Origin: Tetraselmis striata
Taxonomy: Eukaryota > Chlorophyta > Chlorodendrophyceae > Chlorodendrales > Chlorodendraceae
Assembly (NCBI GenBank): GCA_006384855.1
Contig: VCJN01003359.1
Span: forward strand, 105,366-169,365
DNA length: 64,000 bases
Direction: 5' to 3'
Part shown: piece after piece, positions 23,738 to 37,000 of the stretch
Numbering within the stretch: position 1 is the stretch's first letter
Layout of the letters: every line of letters begins with the position of its first letter
The notes under the pieces: generated by a model
Told to the model about the DNA's origin: nothing
Databases searched by the model: none
Seen by the model: only the letters and a program-made list of their open reading frames with translations
Program-made: the position numbers and the translations under genes

Positions 23738-23920
23738 ATCTGCTTATATTGAAAGTATTGGGGTTTGGCAACCGTAGTATTGTTGAGGCCGGGGGAGTGT
23801 TAATGACCTTACATGACGACGCACGACATGCCGCACCGACTGCTATTTCCACATAGCGGTCCCCCTCCGGCTAGACAACCACCTTTTGCCTTCACGCTCG
23901 CCATCTGAGGCTCGAGCAAC
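23738..23920 (+). repeat. Left long terminal repeat
   Basis: Direct repeat of 27,078-27,265 at roughly 75-80% identity by eye. Exact LTR borders and the primer-binding site could not be fixed. Confidence 0.6.
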
Positions 23921-25339
23921 GGCTATCATAGCTCTAGCTGCGAAAGGTGACCGCTTGCGAAGCCCTCCATGCGACTTCGAGCTAGCTAGATTGCTTTGCC
24001 CCTGCTCCCGTTTCGAGCAGCGACGTCGACCGAACGATGGCACACGACGCCGAGGCTTCCGGTGCGCCAGCCGCGACGGACCTAATCGGACTGGAAAAAC
24101 GCCTATCGGGCGGAGTATAGTGGAGTTAAAGGAGCGACTTTCAAAGCGCGTGGACTCGGTGTTCGCCGACCTCGCGACTTGCCTAGCCACCCAGCTGGCT
24201 GCATCTCTTGCCGTACCTGGCACCAACATGTCATCCCCGCCGGTACTGCCGACTTGCCGGCGGAGGGCGGTGGTAACGCGACCCCCGAGGAGCGCGGCGC
24301 AGCGTTAGCAGCGGCTACGGCCGCAGAAAACGCTCGGCGAGCGTTGGCCTCTGACCCCACGCCCCTTGCATCCCCACCCGAGGCCGACTCCGTATGCACC
24401 GAGCTGTGGCCCCCCCCCCCCCCCCCCCCCGGGATTGGAGCTACCCCCTAAGCGCCTTCAAGAGCCATAGATGTACGCGCTCACATGCGACACGTAGTAC
24501 CGGAATTTTGCCGCCCGGATATCGAAGCATGCCGCCACGCTCGACGAATACCGCTTCGTCGCGTGCCCCGCCGTTTTCGCCTCATGCGCTAACACGGCGT
24601 GGGATTCAGCTATGACAGCGCTTCAAGCACCTCCATGCGACCACATCTAAAGCGGCCGCGCTCGCAACCTTACGTGAGTGCCGTCCCATCCACGGCGCGG
24701 TCGAGGCGGAGGCCTCCCATGTCCGGGTATCCTACATCCGACACACCAATAAGGGCGGAGGGGAGAGATCAAAAACGGACCGAGTCTTCGCGAACCTCGC
24801 ATGCGACCGGCTTCCTTAAGCTCAAGGCCCCGTTGCCTCCTCCTACACTATACGACGCGCTGCGCCGAGCTTATTTCATCGACACGACGTTGGATGGCGA
24901 GCGCCAAGGCCGCAGCCGGAGCAGCGTTCGCCAAGGTCACGCCCGACAAGGCCAACCTCAAGCTCAAGCCCGGCCCCAAGAGCCCCAAGATGCCGCCGAA
25001 AGCGCAGAAGCAATGATGGTGTGACCCGCCGCCCCAAATAATGCAGCCCCGCTTCTCTCTACATGCGCCACAACGCGCAGAGGCAAGCGTCCGAGTGGGC
25101 CGACATCGGTGCGAGCGAGCAATTTTTCGGATGCATCCGCCGCAGTGGAGTCTATATCCCCTCATCAACAACAAACGACCACCACCTTTCAACTACCATG
25201 GCGTCTCGATGCAAGACACGACGCCGACCGACTAAGCTTCATGGCCGGCGGGCTACCACGTTTCCTCAAGACCCACACGAGGAAGTCACAGAGGGCACTC
25301 ACAACGGTGGGTGCTGTCCCGACTTTCTTTCCCGTCCGT

Positions 25340-25487
25340 CGGAATTGATGTTTTCCCTACTTGGCACAAATGAACCAACCGGCATTTATGTGAGCTATCA
25401 ATCCCAATGCTGACCCCAACCCCTAATTTAGACCTAACAACAATGCACCGCGTGCCTCGGTGCAAAATAGTTTGCTTTAATGTTTGC
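25340..25487 (+). mobile_element. Right-end fragment of an element X relative
   Basis: Matches 61,347-61,493, the right end of element X: ACTTGGCACAAA, GAACCAACCGGCAT, CTAATTTAGACCTAAC, CGCGTGCCTCGGTGCAAAAT, ending in a diverged terminus. It sits just before the reverse transcriptase block of the LTR element, so an X relative probably inserted there and later decayed. Confidence 0.7.
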
Positions 25488-26344
25488 CCAAGCCCGGCAA
25501 CAACAAGTGGCGCCTCATTATCATGCATCGACTTACGGCACCTCATCGTCAACTTCTACTGCAAGAAGCGCAAGTTGAGCAACGAGTCAATAAAGCATCT
25601 CAAGAACCTGACCCGCAAGGGCGACTAGATGGTATCCTTCGACCTAGCGGACGGCTATTACACTCTCGGCATCGTCAACGAGGCGGGCCGATACCTTTTC
25701 ACGGTGGACTACCGCGGGATCACGCTCTACCGGCTCGCGTGCATGCCCATGGGTTGGCGCTGCATTAGCTACTATTTCTGCAAGCTCACTACCGATGTTT
25801 TCGTCCGACACCTACGCGCGCCGGAGCCGCCCTCGCCGTCCGACCCCGCCGGCCCCTCACCGGCGCGCCCTAAATACGTTGCCCAAGCGGCCCACACGCC
25901 GCTACCTCCGCAACACGCGCTTGGAGGGGGGCACGGCTGCTGCCCTACATGGACGACTTTCTATTTTTCACGGTGTCGGAAAGACCGGCGCTCGCGCGCG
26001 CTACGCGACCGCGTGGTGGCGTTGCTCGACCAACTGGGCCCGAGCCGGAACCCGGACAATGGAAACTGGCAGGCGGTCCATGTTTGCGAACACCCGGGCC
26101 TCACGATCGACATGGTCCGCGGCAAGTTCCGCGCACCGGAGGCAAAGTTGGCAGCGCTCTCATGACTGACATCGGGCATGCTATAAAGCGAGCCGCGGCC
26201 GACCGATGCTGGCTACCCGCCTGCCAGCTCGCCACCCTGGCTGGCAAGGCGCAGTCGTACCTCTACCTTGCGAACCCCGGTGCCCGACTCTTCCTACGCG
26301 AGTTGCACTCCGTGTTGGCTACCCAGGTTGGGGCGGGCGTGTGA
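25488..26344 (+). pseudogene. Reverse transcriptase fragment of the LTR element
   Basis: PKPGNNKWRLI opens the domain, followed by LRHL.VNFYCKKRKLSNESIK, FDLADGYYTLGI (first catalytic Asp), FTVDYRGITLYRLACMPMGW, and the YMDDFLFF catalytic box at about 25,946. It continues with RDRVVALLDQLG, then LPACQLATLAGKAQSYLYL to a stop at 26,344. At least three frame changes (about 25,540, 25,900 and 26,160) and a stop make it non-functional. The motifs are those of retrotransposon reverse transcriptases; the exact clade is not decided. Confidence 0.72.
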
Positions 26345-27077
26345 AGATGCACAACACTTCCCGCGGTACGATATTGCGAAAACTACCCGAATATAATACC
26401 CGATGCGTCGTTCGCGCCATGAGTACAGTGTGCATCTGCGGCAACGCAACGCGCACATTGCGCGGCCCATTGTCCATCCTTTAGCCTCTAGCAAGCCCAC
26501 GACTGTCAACCACGCACCGACACCGCGACCGCCCGTAGCGCGAGAAGTGTCTTTTATGCGGCGATGGTGGGCGGGTCGCAGTGCGGCGCGAAAGCGGCGT
26601 GCTGCGGGATCTCAGTGGCGATCCCGCAGCAACCGATCTGAGCGCCGCCCCAAGCATAAACTTCGCACCGATGGCACAGGCTCCGTCGGACCAACTAGGG
26701 GAAAACGTACACTATTTATGCTGCCTTCTATTTTGACTAAATTGCCTTTCTATCCGAGCAGTTTTGGCCCTAAAGGCGTATGGTGTCAGCAAAACGCGAA
26801 TCCCTAATGGGGGTGGTCAATCGGGCGGCAGCAGTCGTGAGGGTGGACCTCGCGGCCGCCGTCGTCCCGGGACATACACGCGCCCCGAGCCAGCCGTGAT
26901 CGCCACGTCTCCTCGAAGTATAGTGCCGTAGTCACTAGCAAGTACATTGATCCCACTACCATGATGCCCACACTCGCGTCTTTGGTTGGATGGTTTCTTC
27001 CCGTCCATCCGCCTGAGGTTGTGCCGGCTTTTCAACCGTGTTTCCTGGACAAAATAAACCTCACGCATCCGTCGGTA

Positions 27078-27265
27078 AATGCTTATACTGAAAATATTGG
27101 GGGGGTTTGACAATTAGTATTGTCGAGGTCGCGGGCGTATTAATGACTTTACGTGACGACGCACGACGTGTCACACCGATTGCTAGTCGATCGATATTTC
27201 CAAATAGCATCTACCCTCCGGCTAGACTGCCTTTGAGCTCGCCATCTGAGGATCGCGCAACCCAC
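27078..27265 (+). repeat. Right long terminal repeat
   Basis: Direct repeat of 23,738-23,920. A G-rich run (GGGGGGG at ~27,104) near its start could be the polypurine tract or part of the LTR. Confidence 0.6.
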
Positions 27266-27923
27266 CCACCCGCCCTATTTCATCGCATTGATTCGCCCCT
27301 ATCTAGCACCGTCGTGCGGGCGCTTTTGTGCCCTTTAGCGAAAAAGTACACAAGCTGTCATTTTTGGCAAGACCTGACAGCACATCCGTCGGTAAATGCT
27401 GATAATCAGCATGGAGCTCCAACTGATCGGAATGTGATCCTGTTTTTTGTGCCCGTAATTACACAATAACAGCCGGCGGGGATTATGCATGCATGGATTT
27501 GACGGCAGACGATGTACATAAATCGATAAACAACCGCTACAAAGCGATCACTCGTACGAGGGGATCCTTTCCCTCAAGCGCGCGCCTTGAAGCACCGGTG
27601 GTAATCGTATCCCGGCGCTTCCCTGGGAATCTGGGGTGCCGAGCTGGCAGGCTTGCGAAGGCGCGCCAGCTGCCACCCTGCGCAGGCTCGGCGCCACGCC
27701 ACGTTGTTCTGGCCCGGGCTGCTGTTCGTGCGTGGCGGCAGGCTGGCCGACGCACGCCCGGCGTGTGCACAGGTTGCTAGGCCTTGCATCACCGCGAATG
27801 CAACGGCACTTCCCTGTCGCTTGGCTGGTCGGCAGCCCTTCAAACTCCAAAGAGTGGAAGCTTACGCCAGGTCCCAGCTAACGCCCGGTTCCACGCACGC
27901 CCCTGTGCCTAAACTGGGCACCA
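27266..27923. promoter_or_regulatory. Upstream region of the Hsp100 gene, no defined motif
   Basis: This 650-bp stretch between the LTR element and the ClpC start codon should hold the promoter. GC content rises from ~27,540. Open frames here have no partner exons, and no TATA or other box was recognised. Confidence 0.3.
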
Positions 27924-30900
27924 ATGGCGCCGTCCGCAGCCGCCGCACGGCAGTGCGTGATTCCGCGCGCCGCGGGGCGCCTCAACCGGCGCGCCCCTAC
28001 AGTCCACGCGCGGCTACCTGCGACCTCCGCCGGACAGAGCAAGCCCTCCCCACTCACACCACAGGTCCTGCACCCCCCCCCCCCCCCCCCCCGCGCTCCT
28101 CTCCGCCCCCTATTTTTAGCGTCTCGGGTCATTATGCATTGTTTCCCCTGCAAGCGCAACGTATTGGTGGTGGTGGGGGAGGGGGGGCCCCCCGGGGGGG
28201 GGGGGGGTTCTCCCTCTCGACCGGTTTGAGTGTCGTCCCTGCCTGACCGCTCTGCCATATGTCTACAGGCTTTGGCGCGCGGGCCGCCCGCCGCGCCGGC
28301 GTCATTCGGCAGCGTGGCGCCCTTGGGAAGCGGCAGCAGGCGCGCGCCGCTGTGCCGTGCAGCTTCCGTGCCGTACGACCGCTTTGATAGCGAGTCACTA
28401 AAGGCCATCCAGGAGGGGATGGTCGCGGCTAAGGAGGGCGGCGCCGCGGAGGTCCGTCCCGCATTTGTCACCCCAAAGCACATACTCCTCCCCGCTCTGA
28501 TCTCCTCCCCTCGCCGCGCTGTGCCGCGGTGCCGGCCGCCTGCTCGAGCCTCCTGACCAAACGCGCCGCCCTCCCCCGCCGCCCTCTGGTTTCCCCATCA
28601 CCGGGGCAGGTTGGCTCGGAGCACATGCTGTACGGCATTGTGAAGCAGGACGCGGTGATGCAGCGCTCCGACAGCGCACCCGCCATCCTGCGCCGCCTGG
28701 GCCTCAAGCCCGATGCGGTGCTGCCGCTGCTGTCCCGCGCAGGCGAGGGACCTGAGGTGCTACCCCCCCCCCCCCCCCCCTCCCCTCCAACACACCACTC
28801 CGCTCCCCAACGGTGCGAGCAGGAATGCCAGCTTGTCGCAGCCAGGTATGGTGCGCTGCTGACCTGGCGGCTGCACGCGTTCTCTCCCTGCCCGGCAGGA
28901 CAAGTCCAGCAAGGGCTTTGGCGGCCTCTTTGGCGGCAGCAAAGCCTCCGGCGCCGGCCCGCTGGACATCCCCATTGGCGACGAGCTCAAGGCCATGCTC
29001 ACCGTTTCCGCCAACAACGTCTCGGAAGGCACCGTGACGGCGCGCGACGTGGTGCTCGCCATGCTGTCGTCGCCCACCAGCAACGCCTTCTCGGTCATCA
29101 CGCAGCTGTTGGAGGTGGGTGGGGGCGCGGCCTGACGGGCTGGCCGGGAGACTGCGGCAGGACAGCGGGGGGCGCAGGGTTGGCAACTGCGCGGAGCTGA
29201 TGTGCCTGTCGGGGGGGCGGCTGCAGGTGGACCAGGAGGTGCTGGAGCTGGAGCTGCGTGGTGGGGTGGCGGCGGCCAATGAGCGGGGTGGCGGCAAGGT
29301 GGGCGTCGGCGCGCGAGCGAAGAAGGTGGGCAAGAAGAGCGTGCTGAAGGAGTGTGGCATCGACCTCACCGCGGAGGCGGAGCTTAACAAGCTGGACCCC
29401 ATGATCGGCCGCGACAAGGAGGTGCGCGTTCCTCCCCCCCCACACCCCAACACACACACAACTAATGCCATCCATACCCATGCAGCGGCTGGTATCCCCG
29501 CGGGACCCTCCATGAGAGAGGCCGTACCTGGGTGCCTTGACTGCGTGACCCCCGCGCCCGGGGGCGGATGGAGAGGTCAGCGCGGGGAGTGGCTGGACAT
29601 CGGTGGGGGTGTGTGGAAGGGAAGATGTGCACGTCAATCACCTCCTCACGTGCGATGTCGCAGTTGGACCGCATGATGCGCATCCTGGTGCGGCGGCGCA
29701 AGAGCAACCCCTGCCTGCTGGGCGACCCTGGCGTGGGCAAGACCGCGGTGGTGGAGGGGCTTGCGCAGCGCATCGTAACGGGCGACGTGCCGGTCAACCT
29801 GCAGGGGAAGAGGCTCATCTCGCTGCAGCTGGGCCTGCTGGTGGCTGACACCAAGTACCGCGGCGAGTTTGAAGAGCGCCTCAAGGTGGGGGGCGCCGCG
29901 TGGGTGCACAGTGGGGTGTATGTATGGGGCTGCAGGGGGCGGATGGCCATGTGGGGCAGGAGGGGGAAAAGTCCTTACTCAATCCGTATCTCAACGAGGT
30001 ACCTGGCAGGAACTCTGCACAGCAACTGGAGAACCTACCGGTATTGTTTGGGAACAGGTGGCCAAGGTGGCTGAGGTTGTGGTGGTGGTCTGTGTCCCAG
30101 GATGTGAGATGGGGCTTGGTGTGTGTGTGTGTGTGTGTTGGGGGAGGGGGGCGCACCGATTCCAAGCGTTGCCGGGCACTCCAGAGCTGTGGCAACATGC
30201 GCGGTAAAGCAAAGGAAAGCCTCCCCGACCAGGGATGGCACCCTGCATGTCCAGACCGTAACCGGGCATGTGCACTCCTTCACGGATGCCATCCCCGTGC
30301 CGTCGTAGATTGGGCCTAGCCAGTTTGACAATTGCCCCATTTGAACCTCAAAGCGCTGATGCGCAAGCATGGGGCGCCCCGATGGTCGTAATTGCCACGT
30401 AAGGGTCCAGGATTTGAACTACGGGCCTCTCCTGCACCAGTAAGGAAACGTGTGTTGTATCCGGATACACATATGGTGCGCACATTGAATTCCACCGACA
30501 GGAGATTGCATATGTTTGCGGGGATGGGGGTATGCCCCGTTTGGGGGACACCAGGTGGTGGGAGTACATTTCTTTTGACCGGACTGACACATATTGACAG
30601 AGTCCTAATGCTGGAACTGCTGGGCGCAGTACACGTTTTCCGGTCTAACATGTATTGATGGCGTCCATAAGCGGCGGAATAGATATACAGTGAGTGAGCA
30701 GTCACCCTCTCTTTCTGGTGGTTGGGGGGGGGGGGGGGGGGCGGGGGAGGACGTGTGCTTGTGCTAGCTTCGTGGCACCAAGGGCACGGCAGTCGCCTGT
30801 CTGTTGATATGCCGCGAGCCTTTGTCAGAGTACGGGCTAGATGCTGCTGGACAATAAAATAGAAAGATAATCCTTTGCACCTGGGGTCGTGCAGAATGTG

Positions 30901-33900
30901 CTGGAGGAGGTGACGGCCGACCCGCGCATCATCCTCTTCATTGACGAGCTGCACATGCTCATGGGCGCCGGGGGCGCGGGCGACGACGCGGGGATGGACG
31001 CCGCCAACCTGCTCAAGCCCGCGCTCGCGCGCGGCGACTTCTGCTGCATCGGCGCCACCACGGTGGAGGAGTACCGCCGCTACGTGGAGAAGGACGCCGC
31101 GCTGGAGCGCCGCTTCCAGCCCATCACCATCTGGGAGCCCTCCACCACGGAGGCTATCCAGATCATCGGGTGACCCCCCCCCCCCCCCCCCCCCCCCTTT
31201 TGCTAGCGCTTTTCTGCCACTCTCATGGATTTTGAAAGCTAGAAATGTGTACATTCCCATCCATCATGGGATCAAACTCTATTGTCTACAGTGCTGTCTA
31301 TAATGTCCATCTTATCATGATAATCTCTAGTAACGCGGCTACCCAGCGCCTGCTCATAGCCCCCCCCCTCCCTCTCCCCCCCCCGGATTTGCTCTTGTTT
31401 CTGCCCCCGGGACGGGACTGGCACCAGAGAAATCCTTGCAGCGTCTCTATGACGGCTCTTTAGGCAGGAGTTCGAGTCGGGGAAAGCCCTGGGTAGGGGA
31501 CGCTCCGTTAAAGTTGTCAAGCAACTCGCTGATTTGCTCTTTTCCTGACACGGTCGCGCTGGTATCATCCCCCCCCCCCCCCCCCCCCCTTTTCCCAAAA
31601 CCGGCAGAGGCATCGCTCACCGCTACGAGACGCATCATGGTGTCAGGTTCAGCCCTCAGGCCATCAACGCATCCGTACAGCTGTCGCAGCGCTACATTGC
31701 GGACCGATTCCTGCCGGACAAGGCCATCGATCTCATCGATGAGGCGGGCGCTATGGTGCAGCTCAAGTCGGCCCTACTAGGCAATGACTCGGGCGACGGC
31801 AAGACCCCCCGGGTGTGTTGCCCCTGCGCCTGCCTATCGCCCGCCCACACCTCGGCCGCTGTAGCCCGCTGCTGCGATGACCGCGGGCAGCTCCGCGCAG
31901 GCTGAATCTGCGCGTTTCGCTTTGCCGCAGGTGGAAGAGGAAGACATCGCGGACATTGTGGCAGAGTGGACCGGCATCCCGGTGGCCCGCCTCAACCAGT
32001 CCGACTCGGCGGCGCTCCAGGGGCTAGAGGGTCAGCTGCATGAGCGCGTGGTGGGGCAGAATGAGGTGCGGCCGGCGCACGTAGCTTGTTGTGATCCAAC
32101 ATGTTGTGGATGGGGGGCAAGGCAGGGGGTTTCACTGCATAGAAATGTCGGGTCCAAAGCCATGAATAGGTGCACCATAGACGAGTCAATTATGATACTT
32201 GAATGCAGCATTTCGAAGTTGGGTTTGCGGGTCAAATAAGTAGACAATTGCTTTAGACAGTTGAGTAAGAACACGTGTGCCATATTCAGAGCATATTCGA
32301 GACAAGTGTATTTTCCCCCTTTTTCAGAAGCGAGTAATAAAGAACGATGACGCATAGCAAGCCCAAAGCATGATTGCCATATATGGAAAATGCTAGTATT
32401 TTATTTTTCGCATTATCTGTGGGCACTGCCCCTGAAGCACTGCTTGCGCTGCAGCAACAATTCATAGGTGGTCCTGGCACACTTTGTCGTATAACCGGGC
32501 GATTCGATGTTCGCCCGGTTATATGAATATATGGCTATGAATATATGGCTATATTGTTATGTTGACCCTGGGCTAACTTGACGCTGTGTGACGGCACAGG
32601 CCATCAGTGCTGTGGCGCGAGCCATCCGCCGTGCGCGTACCGGGCTGGCCAGTGGCACACGCCCCGTGGCGTCGCTCCTGTTCTGCGGACCCACTGGCGT
32701 CGGCAAGACGGAGCTTGTGAAGGTGCGTTGCGCGCTGTCTCATGCAGAGGCCGGAGGGTAGGTGGGGTGTTGATTCCACGGGCGGTGTAGGGTTTCCGAT
32801 TTAGTGGTCTACTGTTTATGTCGTGGATACAGACCGTTTAATATACATATCGTCGATGTCCTGTGATCTACCGTTATTTATACTTTACATACATTTTCAC
32901 CGTTTATATGAATCGTTCGTAATGTAAATATAATATCATCATCATCTATATCAGGGCCCCCTCTTAAGTCTCACCCGCGGCGCCGACCGCCGAGTGGTAG
33001 CGACTAGTCACTACAATGGCGCATTTTTATGATACCAGCACCGGGCCCCTGCGGGCCGCTTTTATTTTAGGCGGCTTGCTGCTTTTGATCTTGCAAGTAG
33101 GTACGGCTTTTACCGGTGGATTTGTTACTGGCCGTGTAATTCAACACACACCTTGCCTTGCTGTGCTACCATAGATAGTTACATGAGACATTAATCTTGT
33201 ATTATTATGTGCTGGTTTCCGGACACGCGCGGTACCTGTACGGATACGATGCAGCAGAGCGCTACTATAGTAGGTGAGGAGGCAACTTCATCACCGCGCT
33301 CTATCACAAGCGCGGAGGATCCGTGGATGACACTGCGAGTGTTTATCGTATATTAGTCGCTAGTCTGCCTGAGAATATCTCCTCACATTCCCCTGAAGGT
33401 AGGTGTGAATTCCAAAAGGACGGTAACAAATCGACCAATACTCTAAAAGCAGTAATAATCCCTGAGGGTGTAGCGGCTGGCACTGCTACCCCGGGTAATT
33501 GGCGCCGCGGTATGGTATGACACCGTTTGTCATATCATGGTTTTCGTGATATGGACACTAGCTGGTCACATCATATCGTATGTAATGCGTGACGTCCGTG
33601 AACCGACCCACACCGGGAATCGATCTGTGGACTCGGCGCTTTACTGTGAGGAGGTAACTTTTGATAGCGTGCCGAGCTCTGTCAGAAGCGCGGAGGATCC
33701 GTGGATGACACACTGCGAGTGTATCGTGTATATGTCGTGTATTTGTATATGTACATGTGTGTATATGTATATATACATGTATATATGTATATACATGTAA
33801 GTTTATATGTCGTGTTTATATATATGTACGTGTATATGTAGATGTAGATGTATAGATGTAGATGTAGATGTAGATGTAGATGTAGATGTAGGTGTAGATG

Positions 33901-33965
33901 TAGATGTCGATGTCGATGTCGATGTAGATGTAGATGTAGATGTAGATGTATGTGTATGTGTATAC

Positions 33966-34007
<42 letters not shown>

Positions 34008-34057
34008 TTGTATATGTATATGTATGGGTATATGTATAGGTATATGTATATGTATAG

Positions 34058-34094
<37 letters not shown>

Positions 34095-37000
34095 GATATG
34101 GATATGGATATGTATATGGATATGTATGTACATATGTATATGCATATGTATATGTATATGCTCACAGCCCCCCGTCCCTGTAGTACGAGCATCTGTAGAA
34201 AAGATATGATACGCATACCCGTGTAAGTACTATAAACGTACGGGAAACGGCCCCATTATACGGCTTGATGTAATATAAAGTTGATTTGCATGTATTGCTG
34301 GTAAAAGGCATTTATACAGATTCCATCGTTCAACGTGTTGTGAATCCATACTCGTATTCCGGCGGTCGCTACCGGTACTCGATTCTTGCCTGTAATATAA
34401 GTTCAGAGGGCGATATCAGGAATTCTTACCTGTAATTCGAGTATAAGGATTATTATATAATCCTTATTGCTGTTAGTTCTGTTGTAGTGCGCTTTTGTGA
34501 AAGCCCTGATGTAATTAAAAAGTATTGTATAATCCTTATATATTCTTGCGCGCGGTGTGATGCCGCACGAAGTGTCATTAACCGGTCGTAAAATCGTCAT
34601 TAGCGACTATTACGAGTAAAACGGTTCGGGTACCCGAACTTGCACGTAAAATATTTATTTTGCAACTGCTACATGCACGTGTCATTGTATGTGTGATATG
34701 ATCATCATCAATGGCGATTGTATGTGTATTTATAAGCGTTGGCACCATGAAGATAAGAAGAATAATCACGGAAGCTATGCAGATAACTTGAGGAGACCTG
34801 TGTGTTAATGTTCCTATGTTGCCGATATCTTACAGTAGTTATGTTTAAAGATACAGTTATCACTGCCGATAGTGCAGGTATACAATTAACTACCCAGGTA
34901 CCCGATATGATAAGCAGCCGTAAGCAATCATCCCCCGATGAGAAAAAAACGATAACCCTGCCGGTAGGATTCGTACCATTATATTCTCGGCGGGGCGGTT
35001 AATATCGTATATAAAATAAAGAGAAGGCGGTTCCCACCCCGGAAAATGTACTCGAGGTAATAAAAAGCCGCTGGGAGTACAGGCGCCAGCAGTGACCGTT
35101 GGACCGAGCCGGATGACTGTTATTTTCCCGTCGGCCCTCTGTATTGGAGCCGGTACGAACGGGTACGGCAATTTTCTAATTTATTTCACATACCGTTTAT
35201 TTATTTTATTTTTTACATCACATTTTTTTACATATGTCACTGCGCTATGGTCCACCCGCCGGGGTAATTTTCACAGCATTTTAATATTGCGACTCCGAGT
35301 ACTCGTGCCAGGTACCAGTATATCTGCCCACGCGTTGCGCCCGGCGGACTGACGCGTCCGATACTGTAGTCGCTACCGCGCGATTTACCGTGCCCGTGCC
35401 CGTGCCCGCAGTGCCGTTTCCTGATTAGGAGACAATTCGTACGCGGGTACTGGGTACTGCCGACCACGCGACCATACATACGCGCGTGCCGCCCCGGGAC
35501 AGCATGTCACACGCGTACGCGAGCGTGCTTTGTGACTCTTTACAGTATATTTACATTTATATCTATATTTATTTATTCCTCTATTTATTCCTCTTTAATT
35601 TTAATTTCCAGCCTAGAGAATGTCCCTGAAGCCCTGCGATGCCCATGTCGTAGCCCCCAACTAAGGTTTACATCATGGCACCCTGGCACCATGCTTCATT
35701 TGGGGTGCATCCTCACTCCCATCCTTTTGGGGCCAGAATCAGTCCATCTCACTGGGAACTGGCTTGGATGGTCACAGGCGGTGGCGCAGTCCGTGTACGG
35801 ATCCGAGGAGTCCATGGTGCGCATCGATATGAGCGAGTACATGGAGTCCTTCTCCGCGTCGCGGCTGGTGGGGCCGCCCCCGGGCTACATCGGCTACGAG
35901 GAGGGCGGGCAGCTGACGGACGCGGTGCGGCGCAAGCCCTTCACCGTCATCCTGCTGGACGAGATCGAGAAGGCGCACCCCGACGTGTTCAACATCCTGC
36001 TGCAGGTGCTGGAGGACGGCCGCCTGACAGACGGGAAGGTGAGGCTGCACTGCCCTGGCGGCAACTGCCTGTGGGAGTCTGTTATCCGGCGCCTTACCTG
36101 ACGCTGTTTTTTTACCCCCTACGCCTCCCCTTAACCCCCTTCTCCATGCCACATCCTGCACTCCGCCGCAGGGCCGGGTTGTCAACTTTACCAACGCAAT
36201 GCTCATCATGACGTCCAACATCGGGAGCAGTCAGATTTTGGAGAGCTTCGACGAGAGCGATGCGCAGAATGCCAGCTCTGCGGACGGGTACCGCGCCATC
36301 CAGCGGCTGGTGGGGCCTCGCCGAGCGCGGTGTACACATACTGACATATGCATTATTTTTGAAGAGTCAACTGTCTCATCGTGCGTTTGGGTCATGTGGG
36401 CCTCCTTGAACCACCATCATTGCGGGCATGGCCGGCACAACACTCAACATTATTACATTCCACGAACAATGCTCCCCTTATTCACCGGCTGGGCATGGTG
36501 TCGTAACTGGTCGAATGGTGGTGTCGCCTCTATCCCCTCCCCCCCCCATCCCCCTCCCGGCATTACAGGTGGCGACACAGCTGGGTCTGCAGTACCGGCC
36601 CGAGTTCCTCAACCGCCTGGACGAGATCATCGTGTTCCGGCCGCTGCAGATCAACGAGGTGGCCGAGATCGCAGAGATCATGATCAAGCAGGTTGTCGAG
36701 CGCTGCACGGTGCAGAAGTTTGGGCTCGTCACTACCGAGTCCTTCATGACCCGGCTCATCAACGAGGGCTACAGCTCCAGGTGCGCCGCCGCTTGAGTGG
36801 CTCTGCTGAATAAGCATATATCGATAGTGGCTGACTTGCACGGCGCGTCAATCACCGAACCAATTAATCGGTCTCCTCCAAAGAATCATTTGTTTTGCAT
36901 CGCGTTGATGTATTTGCTGGGGAACGCTTGTTGGATTTTGATATGCTCTTAGTATATTCTTGAGTTTCTTCCTCCTCGACGATGATATGGAAAAGTGCTA

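Larger units (their letters stand above)
23738..27265 (+). mobile_element. LTR retrotransposon, degenerate
   Basis: Two ~185-bp direct repeats (23,738-23,920 and 27,078-27,265) flank a region with a reverse transcriptase fragment in the same orientation. Shared text includes TGACGACGCACGAC, CCCTCCGGCTAGAC and CGCCATCTGAGG. Possible gag-like frames at 23,886-24,308 and 24,801-25,016 (the latter Lys/Pro/Ala rich at its end) are unrecognised. A ~20-bp poly-C run sits at 24,411-24,430. A fragment of element X lies at 25,340-25,487. Confidence 0.65.

Noticed and set aside
30395..30480. tRNA-like GGATTTGAAC segment
   Set aside because: No matching 5-bp T stem, anticodon arm or acceptor stem can be folded; it lies in an Hsp100 intron.
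33803..34226. Tyr/Ile and Asp/Val repeat ORFs
   Set aside because: Period-6 microsatellite artefacts in an Hsp100 intron.
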